Part shown: one piece after another, positions 1-5,071 of the stretch
Position numbering within the stretch: position 1 is the stretch's first letter
Layout of the letters: every line of letters begins with the position of its first letter
Source of the DNA: an uncultured Nitrospinaceae bacterium
Lineage (GTDB): Bacteria; Nitrospinota; Nitrospinia; Nitrospinales; VA-1
Assembly (NCBI GenBank): GCA_938073925.1
Contig: CALJGH010000004.1
Location: 1-5,228, forward strand
Direction: 5' to 3'
Length of the DNA: 5,228 bases
Translations under genes and position numbers: made by a program
The notes under the pieces: generated by a model
Seen by the model: only the letters and a program-made list of their open reading frames with translations
Databases searched by the model: none
What the model was told of the DNA's origin: nothing

Positions 1-48
1 ATTTAAAGTTATGTTCTTATTTTAGCGGTTATATAAGGCGATATAAAC

Positions 49-78
49 TGAAATTTAGGGATGGGATTCTGGTATAAA
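49..78 (+). promoter_or_regulatory. Possible extended -10 promoter for the alginate-export gene
   Basis: TGG followed by TATAAA at 70-78 fits an extended -10 element (TGnTATAAT) with five of six hexamer matches. The matching -35 would be TGAAAT at 49-54 with an 18-base spacer, which is poor, although extended -10 promoters tolerate this. Transcription would start near 85 and leave a leader of about 250 bases before the gene. Such AT-rich sequence yields chance matches easily, so this is only a candidate. Confidence 0.25.
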
Positions 79-186
79 GAGAGCCCTGTGCGGAGGAAGC
101 ATCGATATTGTTTGTAGAAAATCAGGAACTTAGAAAAACACTAAAAAAACATTAGCACAACTCCACATGAAATATTTGAACAAACT

Positions 187-222
187 CTATAGCAGGGAAG
201 GAGAGAATGTCTTGCTCTATAG
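187..222 (+). repeat. CTCTATAG repeat pair able to form a hairpin around an SD-like run
   Basis: The octamer CTCTATAG occurs at 185-192 and again at 215-222, exactly 30 bases apart, about three helical turns. Because CTATAG is its own reverse complement, the same copies can pair in RNA. Positions 187-192 pair with 217-222, and 193-194 pair with 213-214 past a two-base bulge. The loop then contains the purine-rich run GGGAAGGAGAG. It could be a paired protein-binding site, an RNA structure, or chance. Confidence 0.3.
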
Positions 223-337
223 GAAATAACCTTTTAATTTTATTCGAAAAGGGACATCTCTACTGAGAAGTATCAAGTTTCAATCGATCCGACCAACAAA
301 ACTTTCTTTATTGATTTTAAAAAATTTTGAACAAAAA

Positions 338-1750
338 ATGCTCCTGATATTACATCATAGGTTTGCAAAGATTTTGGTGTTATTGCTAATAATGACTTGT
401 CCTCCATTGTCTGTTTTGGCTAACGACGAACGCCCTTCATTCCATTCGTTAAGATACGAAGAAAACTACCAATTTCTGCGTGATCCCAAACAGAGGGTCA
501 ATTTTTTTGATTCCGTAAAATACATCGCACTCAATAAATCGGAATCCCTCTATTTGACGTTGGGTGGAGAAACCCGCCAGCATTATGAGTTCATTGATAA
601 TAATAACTGGGGCAAAGGTTTTCAGGACAACAGTGGATATTACCTGCAACGCTATTTGCTTCATGGAGACTTTCATGCGGGAGAGCGTACTCGTTTTTTT
701 GTTCAGTTTATGAGCGGTGTCGAAACAGGGAGAAACGGAGGGCCGCGAGGTGTGGATAAAGACTCGTTTGCCGTGAACCAGGGATTCGTTGATTTTGAGT
801 TGTTGAATAAATCCGAGCAGTCCCTGACCCTTCGTTTAGGACGACAGGAAATTGTTTTTGGGAGTAGACGTTTTTTCAATTATCGTGAACGGCCCAATAT
901 ACGTCTAAGCCAAGATGCCGTAACCGGTATATACCGCAAAGGTGAATGGGATGTGCGTGCCTTTGGGGCTCGCCCTGTAACTCTCAATCCTGATATCTTA
1001 GACAACGACTCAGGACCGGCAAAGACGGTTTGGGGGCTTTATGGGGTACGTCAAAATTTGCCCTTTTCTTTTAATGCCGATCTTTATTATCTTGGATTAC
1101 ACAGCCGCAGTGCCACTTACGATCAGGGGCAGGCAGAAGAAACGCGCCATAGTTTTGGAACTCGAATTTGGTGCAAGAAGAAAAACCTAGATTATAATTT
1201 TGAATTCTTATATCAGTTTGGCAAGTTTGGTCACGGTGATATTTATGCCTATGCCCTTGCATCAGATACCGGTTACAGCATTCCACTTGGCGGCTCGGCC
1301 AAGGTCCGTTTTAGTCTGCGTGCGGATGTGTATTCAGGAGATGATGACCCTAATGATGCCGATTTAAACTCATTCAATCCGTTTTTCCCAAAAGGAAAAC
1401 ACATCAGTCAGCTTGCGGCCAGTGGACTTATCAATCAACGTGATTTACACCCTAGAATAAATTTGATTCTGGATGAGCATTGGTCTCTCACCGCAAGCAC
1501 TTTGTTTATTTGGCGTGATAGTTTGAATGACGGTGTTTACTCGATTGGCAACGGAGTATTGCGTAGCGGTCAATCTAGCCAAGCGCGTTATGTCGGCACA
1601 CAACCCGAGTTGGAAGTTAAATACAGTTTCAATCGACACCTTGATCTAAAAGGAACATTTGTTTTTTTTCGTGCGGGTAAATTTCTCAAACAAACTTCCC
1701 ATGGTTTTGATACGACTTACCTAGGGTCCATGCTCACCTTTCGTTTCTAA
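338..1750 (+). CDS. Alginate-export family outer-membrane beta-barrel protein
   Basis: Predicted outer-membrane barrel of the alginate export family (Pfam Alginate_exp, the AlgE family). From the ATG at 338 it has 470 residues, close to the roughly 490 of Pseudomonas AlgE. Residues 1-28 form a signal peptide (basic HHRFAK, hydrophobic LVLLLIM, cleavage after SVLA). Family landmarks follow: GGETRQHYEF near 76-85, QRYLLHGDFH near 104-113, FVQFMSG near 121-127, and the strand LRLGRQEIVFGSRR near 165-178, matching the usual GRQE pattern. The chain ends in a strand closing with Arg-Phe, the C-terminal Phe signal for BAM insertion. An in-frame TTG at 311 would add nine residues ahead of the signal peptide; neither start has a clear Shine-Dalgarno, and I prefer the ATG. 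AlgE itself exports alginate, but many family members have unknown substrates, and no alginate synthesis gene is visible here, so the substrate is open. Confidence 0.85.
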   Translation: MLLILHHRFAKILVLLLIMTCPPLSVLANDERPSFHSLRYEENYQFLRDPKQRVNFFDSVKYIALNKSESLYLTLGGETRQHYEFIDNNNWGKGFQDNSGYYLQRYLLHGDFHAGERTRFFVQFMSGVETGRNGGPRGVDKDSFAVNQGFVDFELLNKSEQSLTLRLGRQEIVFGSRRFFNYRERPNIRLSQDAVTGIYRKGEWDVRAFGARPVTLNPDILDNDSGPAKTVWGLYGVRQNLPFSFNADLYYLGLHSRSATYDQGQAEETRHSFGTRIWCKKKNLDYNFEFLYQFGKFGHGDIYAYALASDTGYSIPLGGSAKVRFSLRADVYSGDDDPNDADLNSFNPFFPKGKHISQLAASGLINQRDLHPRINLILDEHWSLTASTLFIWRDSLNDGVYSIGNGVLRSGQSSQARYVGTQPELEVKYSFNRHLDLKGTFVFFRAGKFLKQTSHGFDTTYLGSMLTFRF

Positions 1751-1856
1751 CACCTGGCGCAATATTATTAAAGATGGAATAGTGGAGATAATTGGATAGG
1801 CCCATTGCTAAAGTAATATTAACAAGGCCATGGATTTTGATTGTGTGTAGTGAAGA
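1751..1856. other. Spacer after the alginate-export gene
   Basis: This is the left part of the 150-base gap between two convergent genes. It contains AATATTA and TAATATT as a loose, widely spaced inverted repeat, but no strong stem followed by T's. Nothing here looks coding. Termination of the left gene most likely relies on the hairpin just to the right. Confidence 0.45.
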
Positions 1857-1883
1857 CTCTCCGGAGCAGGTTGCTCCGGAGAG
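1857..1883. terminator. Perfect 12-bp hairpin between convergent genes, likely bidirectional terminator
   Basis: CTCTCCGGAGCA at 1857-1868 is the exact reverse complement of TGCTCCGGAGAG at 1872-1883, with a three-base loop. The GC-rich stem stands out in AT-rich surroundings and lies 17 bases past the porin stop codon and 106 bases past the stop of the alginate-family gene. A classical T-run is missing directly after the stem. On the minus strand TCTTCACT follows; on the plus strand TTTTT comes only after about 11 bases. The position between converging genes supports a shared terminator, though a stabilising 3' stem is an alternative. Confidence 0.7.
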
Positions 1884-1900
1884 ATAAAGATAAGTTTTTA

Positions 1901-3064
1901 CTAAAAATAGAACAAGGCGTTAAGCGCAAGGGTATCTTGAGTCGATGCCGTTCCAGCTCCATCTCTGTTTGAAAATACATAGTGATCTGATTCATCATGC
2001 CGATACTCCGCCCGAACAACCATGTTGCTATTGATTCTAACTTCGGGTGTAAGAGACATAGCCCATAACTTCTGTCTTGATCCTGAACGAGCTCCATCTT
2101 GATCATGAAATATCTGAGCACGATAATTTAGAGAGAACCAGTTATTGACATCATAACGAGCTATTCCAGAAAATCCCCACCAAGTGTGATCCCCAGTGTT
2201 GGGTCCCGTGGCATCATCTTCCGAGCCGTAGACCGCATTCAAATTCAATAACAGTTTGTTGCTGAGGCTGATCTCAATGACCGTGTCGAAAAAGTTTCTG
2301 AGTTCGTCTGCATTATTGGGTACGCCGGTTTGTGGTTCAGCGGAGCCAAAATAATTCAAATAAACAACTGCCGAATCACTTACCGCCCATGAGATTTGTC
2401 CTCCAAACCCCTTTGAATCGTTCGTATCTGTTGTGGTATCGTGACCGTTAGATAGTATGCCTAAAAGACCCACGGTATCACTCAATTGATATTGCACGCG
2501 TACTCCGTTATGAGTGAATGGCCCCAGAAAGAATAGGAAAGATCTGGAAAACGTATAATTGAACCCATCGTACCCGTCCATGACTTCTGATCCGATATTT
2601 GTGCCGAATTTCCCTACATCAATCAACAATCCATTGCCAATGGGAGCGTTGTATTGAACGTATGCAATCTGCAAATCAAAATCATCATCGCTGACATCAG
2701 CGGTTGTGCCGTCACTCAAAGTTACATTAGGCCCACCGACTTTATTTGCTTGGGGCCCGCTGAAACCGTAGGTCAAGTCCGTACGGAATCCGACATCACC
2801 TATTTCGGCGGCATCTTTTTTAAGAACAAGTTCCGCAACGTCAAACTTGAAAGTGTTTGCGTCAAAGTCATAAACGCGCAGGGCGTTTTGTCTTGTTCCT
2901 GTAGGATTTGCAAAGTTTTGAGAATAGGATGAAGATGAAAAGCCATGCACCTCAATATCTTTTATCAACTCTAAAGCTGAATCTGCATAAGCTGTGCTTA
3001 CGAGTCCAAACATTAGGGAAATGGTAATAACCCCATCAATCAAAAATCTTCTCATTTTCCACAT
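1901..3064 (-). CDS. BBP2/OmpL-like outer-membrane porin
   Basis: Predicted outer-membrane beta-barrel of 387 residues, most like the putative beta-barrel porin-2 family (BBP2, OmpL-like). Residues 1-27 are a signal peptide (MWKMRRF, hydrophobic core, cleavage after AYA). The family opening follows: HGFSSSSYSQNF near 40-51, then RVYDFDANTFKFDVAELVL near 63-81, FRTDLTYG near 93-100, LQIAYVQYNAP near 131-141 and the conserved VGKFGTNIG near 150-158. The remaining chain alternates amphipathic strands with short acidic loops (DTTTDTNDS, GSEDDATGP) and ends LFYF, a terminal-Phe BAM signal. The ATG at 3064 sits five bases from a strong GGAGGT, which decides the start over the Met at residue 4. It lies 139 bases downstream of amtB on the same strand with no clear terminator between, so partial co-transcription is plausible. 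The likely role is diffusion of small solutes; specificity cannot be read from the sequence. Confidence 0.83.
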   Translation of the reverse strand: MWKMRRFLIDGVITISLMFGLVSTAYADSALELIKDIEVHGFSSSSYSQNFANPTGTRQNALRVYDFDANTFKFDVAELVLKKDAAEIGDVGFRTDLTYGFSGPQANKVGGPNVTLSDGTTADVSDDDFDLQIAYVQYNAPIGNGLLIDVGKFGTNIGSEVMDGYDGFNYTFSRSFLFFLGPFTHNGVRVQYQLSDTVGLLGILSNGHDTTTDTNDSKGFGGQISWAVSDSAVVYLNYFGSAEPQTGVPNNADELRNFFDTVIEISLSNKLLLNLNAVYGSEDDATGPNTGDHTWWGFSGIARYDVNNWFSLNYRAQIFHDQDGARSGSRQKLWAMSLTPEVRINSNMVVRAEYRHDESDHYVFSNRDGAGTASTQDTLALNALFYF

Positions 3065-3069
3065 AGGGG

Positions 3070-3078
3070 ACCTCCTCC
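3070..3078 (-). promoter_or_regulatory. Strong ribosome binding site of the porin
   Basis: On the minus strand this reads GGAGGAGGT, an almost complete anti-16S match, five bases before the ATG at 3064. It fixes the start and suggests strong translation, as is common for abundant porins. Confidence 0.8.
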
Positions 3079-3084
3079 AAAGGA

Positions 3085-3099
3085 TTAAAAGCCTTTTAA
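3085..3099. repeat. 15-bp palindrome in the porin leader
   Basis: TTAAAAG and CTTTTAA are exact reverse complements around a single central C. The site lies six bases upstream of the Shine-Dalgarno run and just downstream of the proposed transcription start, a position suited to a repressor operator. With a one-base centre it would not fold well as RNA without opening inner pairs, so DNA binding is the more natural reading. AT-richness makes chance possible. Confidence 0.4.
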
Positions 3100-3136
3100 A
3101 TCAAAAAGCTCATTTGACTAATAATAAATGGTGAAC

Positions 3137-3164
3137 ATTTTACTTATAATTACATTCAAATCAA
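3137..3164 (-). promoter_or_regulatory. Possible sigma-70-type promoter of the porin
   Basis: On the minus strand TTGATT (3164-3159) and TAAAAT (3142-3137) are separated by 16 bases and match the -35 and -10 hexamers at four and five of six positions. Transcription would start near 3130, giving a leader of about 65 bases. This would let the porin be expressed independently of amtB. The region is AT-rich, so it remains a candidate. Confidence 0.4.
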
Positions 3165-3203
3165 TAGCTTATTTTTTTAATCAACCAATTGCTTGCTTAT
3201 TAA

Positions 3204-4526
3204 TCAGATAATATACCCTCGTTCACCGTGTTGCGAGAGATCCAGACCTTCGCTTTCCTCATCATCGGTGACTCTGAGACCCATAATTCCATCGAGGACT
3301 TTCAGGATAATAAAGCTGACGATCCCTGTATAGACAATGGTTGCGCCAACGCCGACAGCTTGTACCTTAATCTGAGCGCTGATGCTGGTGATATCCCCGC
3401 CGAAACCGGCACCACCAAGAAACTCTGCGCAAAACACCCCGGTTAAAATGGCACCGATGATTCCACCAACTGCGTGGATTCCGAAAACATCCAAGGAGTC
3501 GTCATAACCCATGGCACGTTTGAGTGTTGTGGATGTGATGAAACACCCCGCGCCTGATGCAAGGCCAATTGCAATAGCTCCCATGGGGCCAACCGCTCCT
3601 GAGGCAGGGGTGATGGCGACGAGACCTGCCACTGCACCGGAGGCAATTCCCAACACACTTGGCTTGCCATGTTTTGCCCATTCGATGAACATCCAACTCA
3701 AAGCCGCAGCAGCTGTGGCAATCTGTGTCACGGCCATGGCCATTCCTGCGACTCCATCGGCTGCCAGTTCACTGCCGGCATTGAACCCAAACCACCCGAC
3801 CCAGAGCATGGAAGCTCCCATCAGCGTGTAACCGAGGTTGTGTGGAGGCATGGCGGTAGTAGGATAACCCTTACGTTTACCTAAAACGATAGCCGCGACC
3901 AAACCTGCAATGCCAGCATTGATATGTACAACTGTACCGCCAGCAAAATCGAGAATTCCTTTATTGCCGAGCCAGCCGCCGCCGCCCCAGACCCAATGAC
4001 AAATCGGAGCGTAAACGAGAGTCATCCATATTGTCATGAAGATCAGCATCGCCGAGAACTTCATGCGCTCGGCAAAGGCTCCAACCATCAAGGCAGGAGT
4101 GATAATGGCGAAGGTCATTTGGAAGGTCATAAACACGGTTTCCGGGATGGTGCCACTAAGTGTATCAACACCCACGCCAGCGAGAAACATTTTGCTCAAC
4201 CCTCCCCAGAAGGGGCCGTCACCGCCAAATGCGATGCTGTATGCGTATAGAACCCATAATAGAGTCATGAGTGAGGTGATGGCGAAGCACTGCATGAGCA
4301 CAGATAATATGTTTTTGCTGCGCACCATGCCCCCGTAAAATAGTGAAAGACCGGGTATGGTCATGAATAGAACCAAGGCTGTGGCTGTCAGCATCCAGGC
4401 TGTATCACCTGAGCTTAAAACAGCTGCTTCTTCGGCCAGTGCCATTGAAGGAAATATAACGAGGAATATTAAAGCCATTATTGCCCAAGATTTTTTAGGC
4501 CTGTGGTTTGGAATCTTGATTTTCAT
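3204..4526 (-). CDS. amtB: Ammonium transporter AmtB
   Basis: Inner-membrane ammonium channel of the Amt/MEP/Rh family, 440 residues from the chosen ATG. Residues 1-31 are a signal peptide (KIKIPNHRPKK, hydrophobic core, cleavage after SMALA), as in other Amt proteins whose mature N-terminus is periplasmic. The pore residues of E. coli AmtB all have counterparts: Phe gate F139 and F248, W180 and S252 of the outer ammonium site, D193 in DFAGGTVVH, and the twin histidines H201 and H351 (FGIHAVGG). The signature FYGGMVRSKN is near 63-72. The cytoplasmic tail GLRVTDDEESEGLDLSQHGE is intact; in E. coli this region couples to GlnK, which plugs the channel when nitrogen is sufficient. Alternative starts are ATG 4535, one base from the GGAG and so too close, and TTG 4580, which adds a non-signal-like extension. 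Unusually, no P-II gene is adjacent; a porin follows instead. The gene looks more GC-rich than its flanks. Confidence 0.96.
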   Translation of the reverse strand: MKIKIPNHRPKKSWAIMALIFLVIFPSMALAEEAAVLSSGDTAWMLTATALVLFMTIPGLSLFYGGMVRSKNILSVLMQCFAITSLMTLLWVLYAYSIAFGGDGPFWGGLSKMFLAGVGVDTLSGTIPETVFMTFQMTFAIITPALMVGAFAERMKFSAMLIFMTIWMTLVYAPICHWVWGGGGWLGNKGILDFAGGTVVHINAGIAGLVAAIVLGKRKGYPTTAMPPHNLGYTLMGASMLWVGWFGFNAGSELAADGVAGMAMAVTQIATAAAALSWMFIEWAKHGKPSVLGIASGAVAGLVAITPASGAVGPMGAIAIGLASGAGCFITSTTLKRAMGYDDSLDVFGIHAVGGIIGAILTGVFCAEFLGGAGFGGDITSISAQIKVQAVGVGATIVYTGIVSFIILKVLDGIMGLRVTDDEESEGLDLSQHGERGYII

Positions 4527-4536
4527 AAAACCCATG

Positions 4537-4540
4537 CTCC
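4537..4540 (-). promoter_or_regulatory. Ribosome binding site deciding the amtB start
   Basis: The minus strand reads TTGGAG, ending ten bases before the ATG at 4526 and one base before the ATG at 4535. Only the 4526 start has workable spacing, slightly long, and it also gives a clean signal peptide beginning MKIK. Confidence 0.5.
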
Positions 4541-4573
4541 AAGTAAAATAAGTACATATTAGAAACTTTAACC

Positions 4574-4586
4574 AGGCCAATGGCCT
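4574..4586. repeat. 13-bp palindrome AGGCCAATGGCCT in the amtB leader
   Basis: AGGCCA and TGGCCT are perfect reverse complements around one central A. The GC-rich site stands out in AT-rich DNA, about 48 bases upstream of the amtB start and just downstream of the sigma-54-like element. It may be an operator, or it may contribute a weak four-base-pair stem to the amtB leader. It does not match the NtrC binding consensus. Confidence 0.4.
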
Positions 4587-4603
4587 TTTACCTCGGAGTA
4601 TAT

Positions 4604-4619
4604 TTCAATTCTTGTACCA
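4604..4619 (-). promoter_or_regulatory. Sigma-54-like promoter candidate for amtB
   Basis: The minus strand reads TGGTAC, five bases, TTGAA, against the sigma-54 consensus TGGCAC-N5-TTGCW. The -24 GG and the spacing are right and nine of eleven positions agree, but the nearly invariant C of the -12 GC is replaced by A. The predicted transcript would start near 4593 with a leader of about 67 bases. Nitrogen control of amtB through NtrC and sigma-54 is well known in Proteobacteria, which makes the position sensible, but the missing -12 C keeps confidence low. Confidence 0.35.
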
Positions 4620-4717
4620 AGTTAAAGGTTTCACGAAAAAACCCTTGAATACATATGTAATTTACTAAAAAACAATAAGTTAAGTGGAATATTTTTCTCA
4701 ATAAGGTAGAATGGTTA

Positions 4718-4725
4718 GCCGATAA
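4718..4725 (+). promoter_or_regulatory. Perfect sigma-28-type -10 octamer GCCGATAA
   Basis: GCCGATAA is the full -10 consensus of flagellar sigma-28 (FliA) promoters. The -35 partner is weak: the four bases at the expected 15-base distance are CAAT rather than TAAA. It reads toward the fliL-like gene, about 350 bases before its start, but a terminator-like structure intervenes, so its product may be a short RNA. The octamer alone could be chance. Confidence 0.3.
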
Positions 4726-4732
4726 GGTATCT

Positions 4733-4955
4733 AGGGGTGCTTGGTTTAAAAGCAATCTCTCTGAATTTTTGCAACAAAATGCATCAATTTATTTGAAAAT
4801 AGGATACAGATTTCGTTACGGTGGAAGAGGGGAATTATACTGACTTTTCGTCAAAATAATGACCATAGGGAAGAATATTTCCATTAAATTGCTCGTTAAA
4901 AGCTTAGACGGATATACCGAAAAGCTTTTAGATATTTGTGGTTAACGAGTTTTTT
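4733..4955 (+). ncRNA. Possible small RNA between amtB and the fliL-like gene
   Basis: This interval is defined only by its edges: a transcription start predicted just downstream of the GCCGATAA octamer and an inverted repeat ending in six T's at 4950-4955. The result would be a plus-strand RNA of about 220 nt. It resembles no RNA family I recognise. It contains a GTG-started ORF of 12 codons (4821-4859) whose TAA overlaps the ATG of a 28-codon ORF (4859-4945); the latter lacks a ribosome binding site and its stop lies inside the terminator arm. The stretch could simply be untranslated upstream sequence of the flagellar gene. Confidence 0.2.
4892..4955 (+). terminator. Nested inverted repeats followed by six T's
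   Basis: The inner arms TAAAAGCTT (4897-4905) and AAGCTTTTA (4922-4930) pair perfectly over nine bases and enclose CGG-ATATA-CCG (4909-4919) as a smaller apical hairpin. The outer arms CTCGTTAA (4892-4899) and TTAACGAG (4942-4949) pair over eight bases and overlap the inner left arm at TAA, so full inner and outer pairing exclude each other in part. TTTTTT at 4950-4955 directly follows the outer arm, as in an intrinsic terminator on the plus strand. The stem is AT-rich, so strength is uncertain. It would insulate the sigma-54 promoter 17 bases downstream. Confidence 0.5.
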
Positions 4956-4971
4956 CGCAAGAAGATGAATT

Positions 4972-4987
4972 TGGCATATAGATTGCT
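4972..4987 (+). promoter_or_regulatory. Near-consensus sigma-54 promoter for the fliL-like gene
   Basis: TGGCAT, five bases, TTGCT matches the sigma-54 consensus TGGCAC-N5-TTGCW at ten of eleven positions, with both invariant dinucleotides GG and GC at the exact ten-base spacing. Transcription should start near 4998, giving a leader of about 74 bases to the ATG at 5072. Many bacteria drive middle flagellar operons with sigma-54, which fits the gene it faces. Activator (FlrC/FleQ/FlgR-type) sites could not be recognised. Confidence 0.65.
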
Positions 4988-5059
4988 TATGGATAATGAA
5001 AAAGACAAATTAAGTCACTGATTTTTAATATGTAGTTTTTCATTGGTGGAAACAGGGCG

Positions 5060-5063
5060 GGAG
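5060..5063 (+). promoter_or_regulatory. Ribosome binding site of the fliL-like gene
   Basis: GGAG lies eight bases before the ATG at 5072, near-ideal spacing, and the purine run continues to GAAAGG. It supports this start codon. Confidence 0.65.
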
Positions 5064-5071
5064 AAAGGTTT

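Larger units (their letters stand above)
1..310. other. Intergenic region left of the alginate-export gene
   Basis: No open reading frame of convincing length or composition was found on either strand in this AT-rich stretch. It holds a possible extended -10 promoter near 70-78, a direct repeat CTCTATAG at 185-192 and 215-222, a purine-rich Shine-Dalgarno-like run at 195-203, and a 19-codon ORF at 207-266. It is best read as the upstream region and long leader of the gene that follows. A gene end beyond the left edge cannot be excluded, but no terminator-like hairpin is visible. Confidence 0.5.

Noticed and set aside
70..85. Sigma-54-like TGGTAT-N5-GAGCC upstream of the alginate-family gene
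   Set aside because: The GG and GC spacing fits but only about six of eleven positions match, which is expected by chance.
1819..2121. Minus-strand frame of 100 codons overlapping the porin 3' end and the hairpin
   Set aside because: It runs in a different frame of the porin gene and through the terminator-like stem, and no family features are visible.
3065..3203. Terminator between amtB and the porin
   Set aside because: There is a T-rich and A-rich stretch near 3171-3180 but no stem of useful length precedes it on the minus strand.
3204..4551. Several open frames of 64-108 codons opposite to or overlapping amtB
   Set aside because: They are shadows of the amtB frame: compositions are unlike real proteins, they lack ribosome binding sites, and the amtB reading is unambiguous.
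4527..4580. Upstream TTG start at 4580 for amtB
   Set aside because: It would run through the leader palindrome, lacks a ribosome binding site, and places an extension before a clear signal peptide that starts at 4526.
4834..4839. Perfect TATAAT on the minus strand as an amtB promoter
   Set aside because: No acceptable -35 hexamer lies 16-18 bases upstream; the TTGACG there is only nine bases away, and the leader would be about 300 bases.
4859..4945. 28-codon ORF in the amtB-fliL gap as a real gene
   Set aside because: No ribosome binding site precedes it, its composition is unremarkable, and its stop falls in the inverted repeat; kept only as a detail of the possible RNA.
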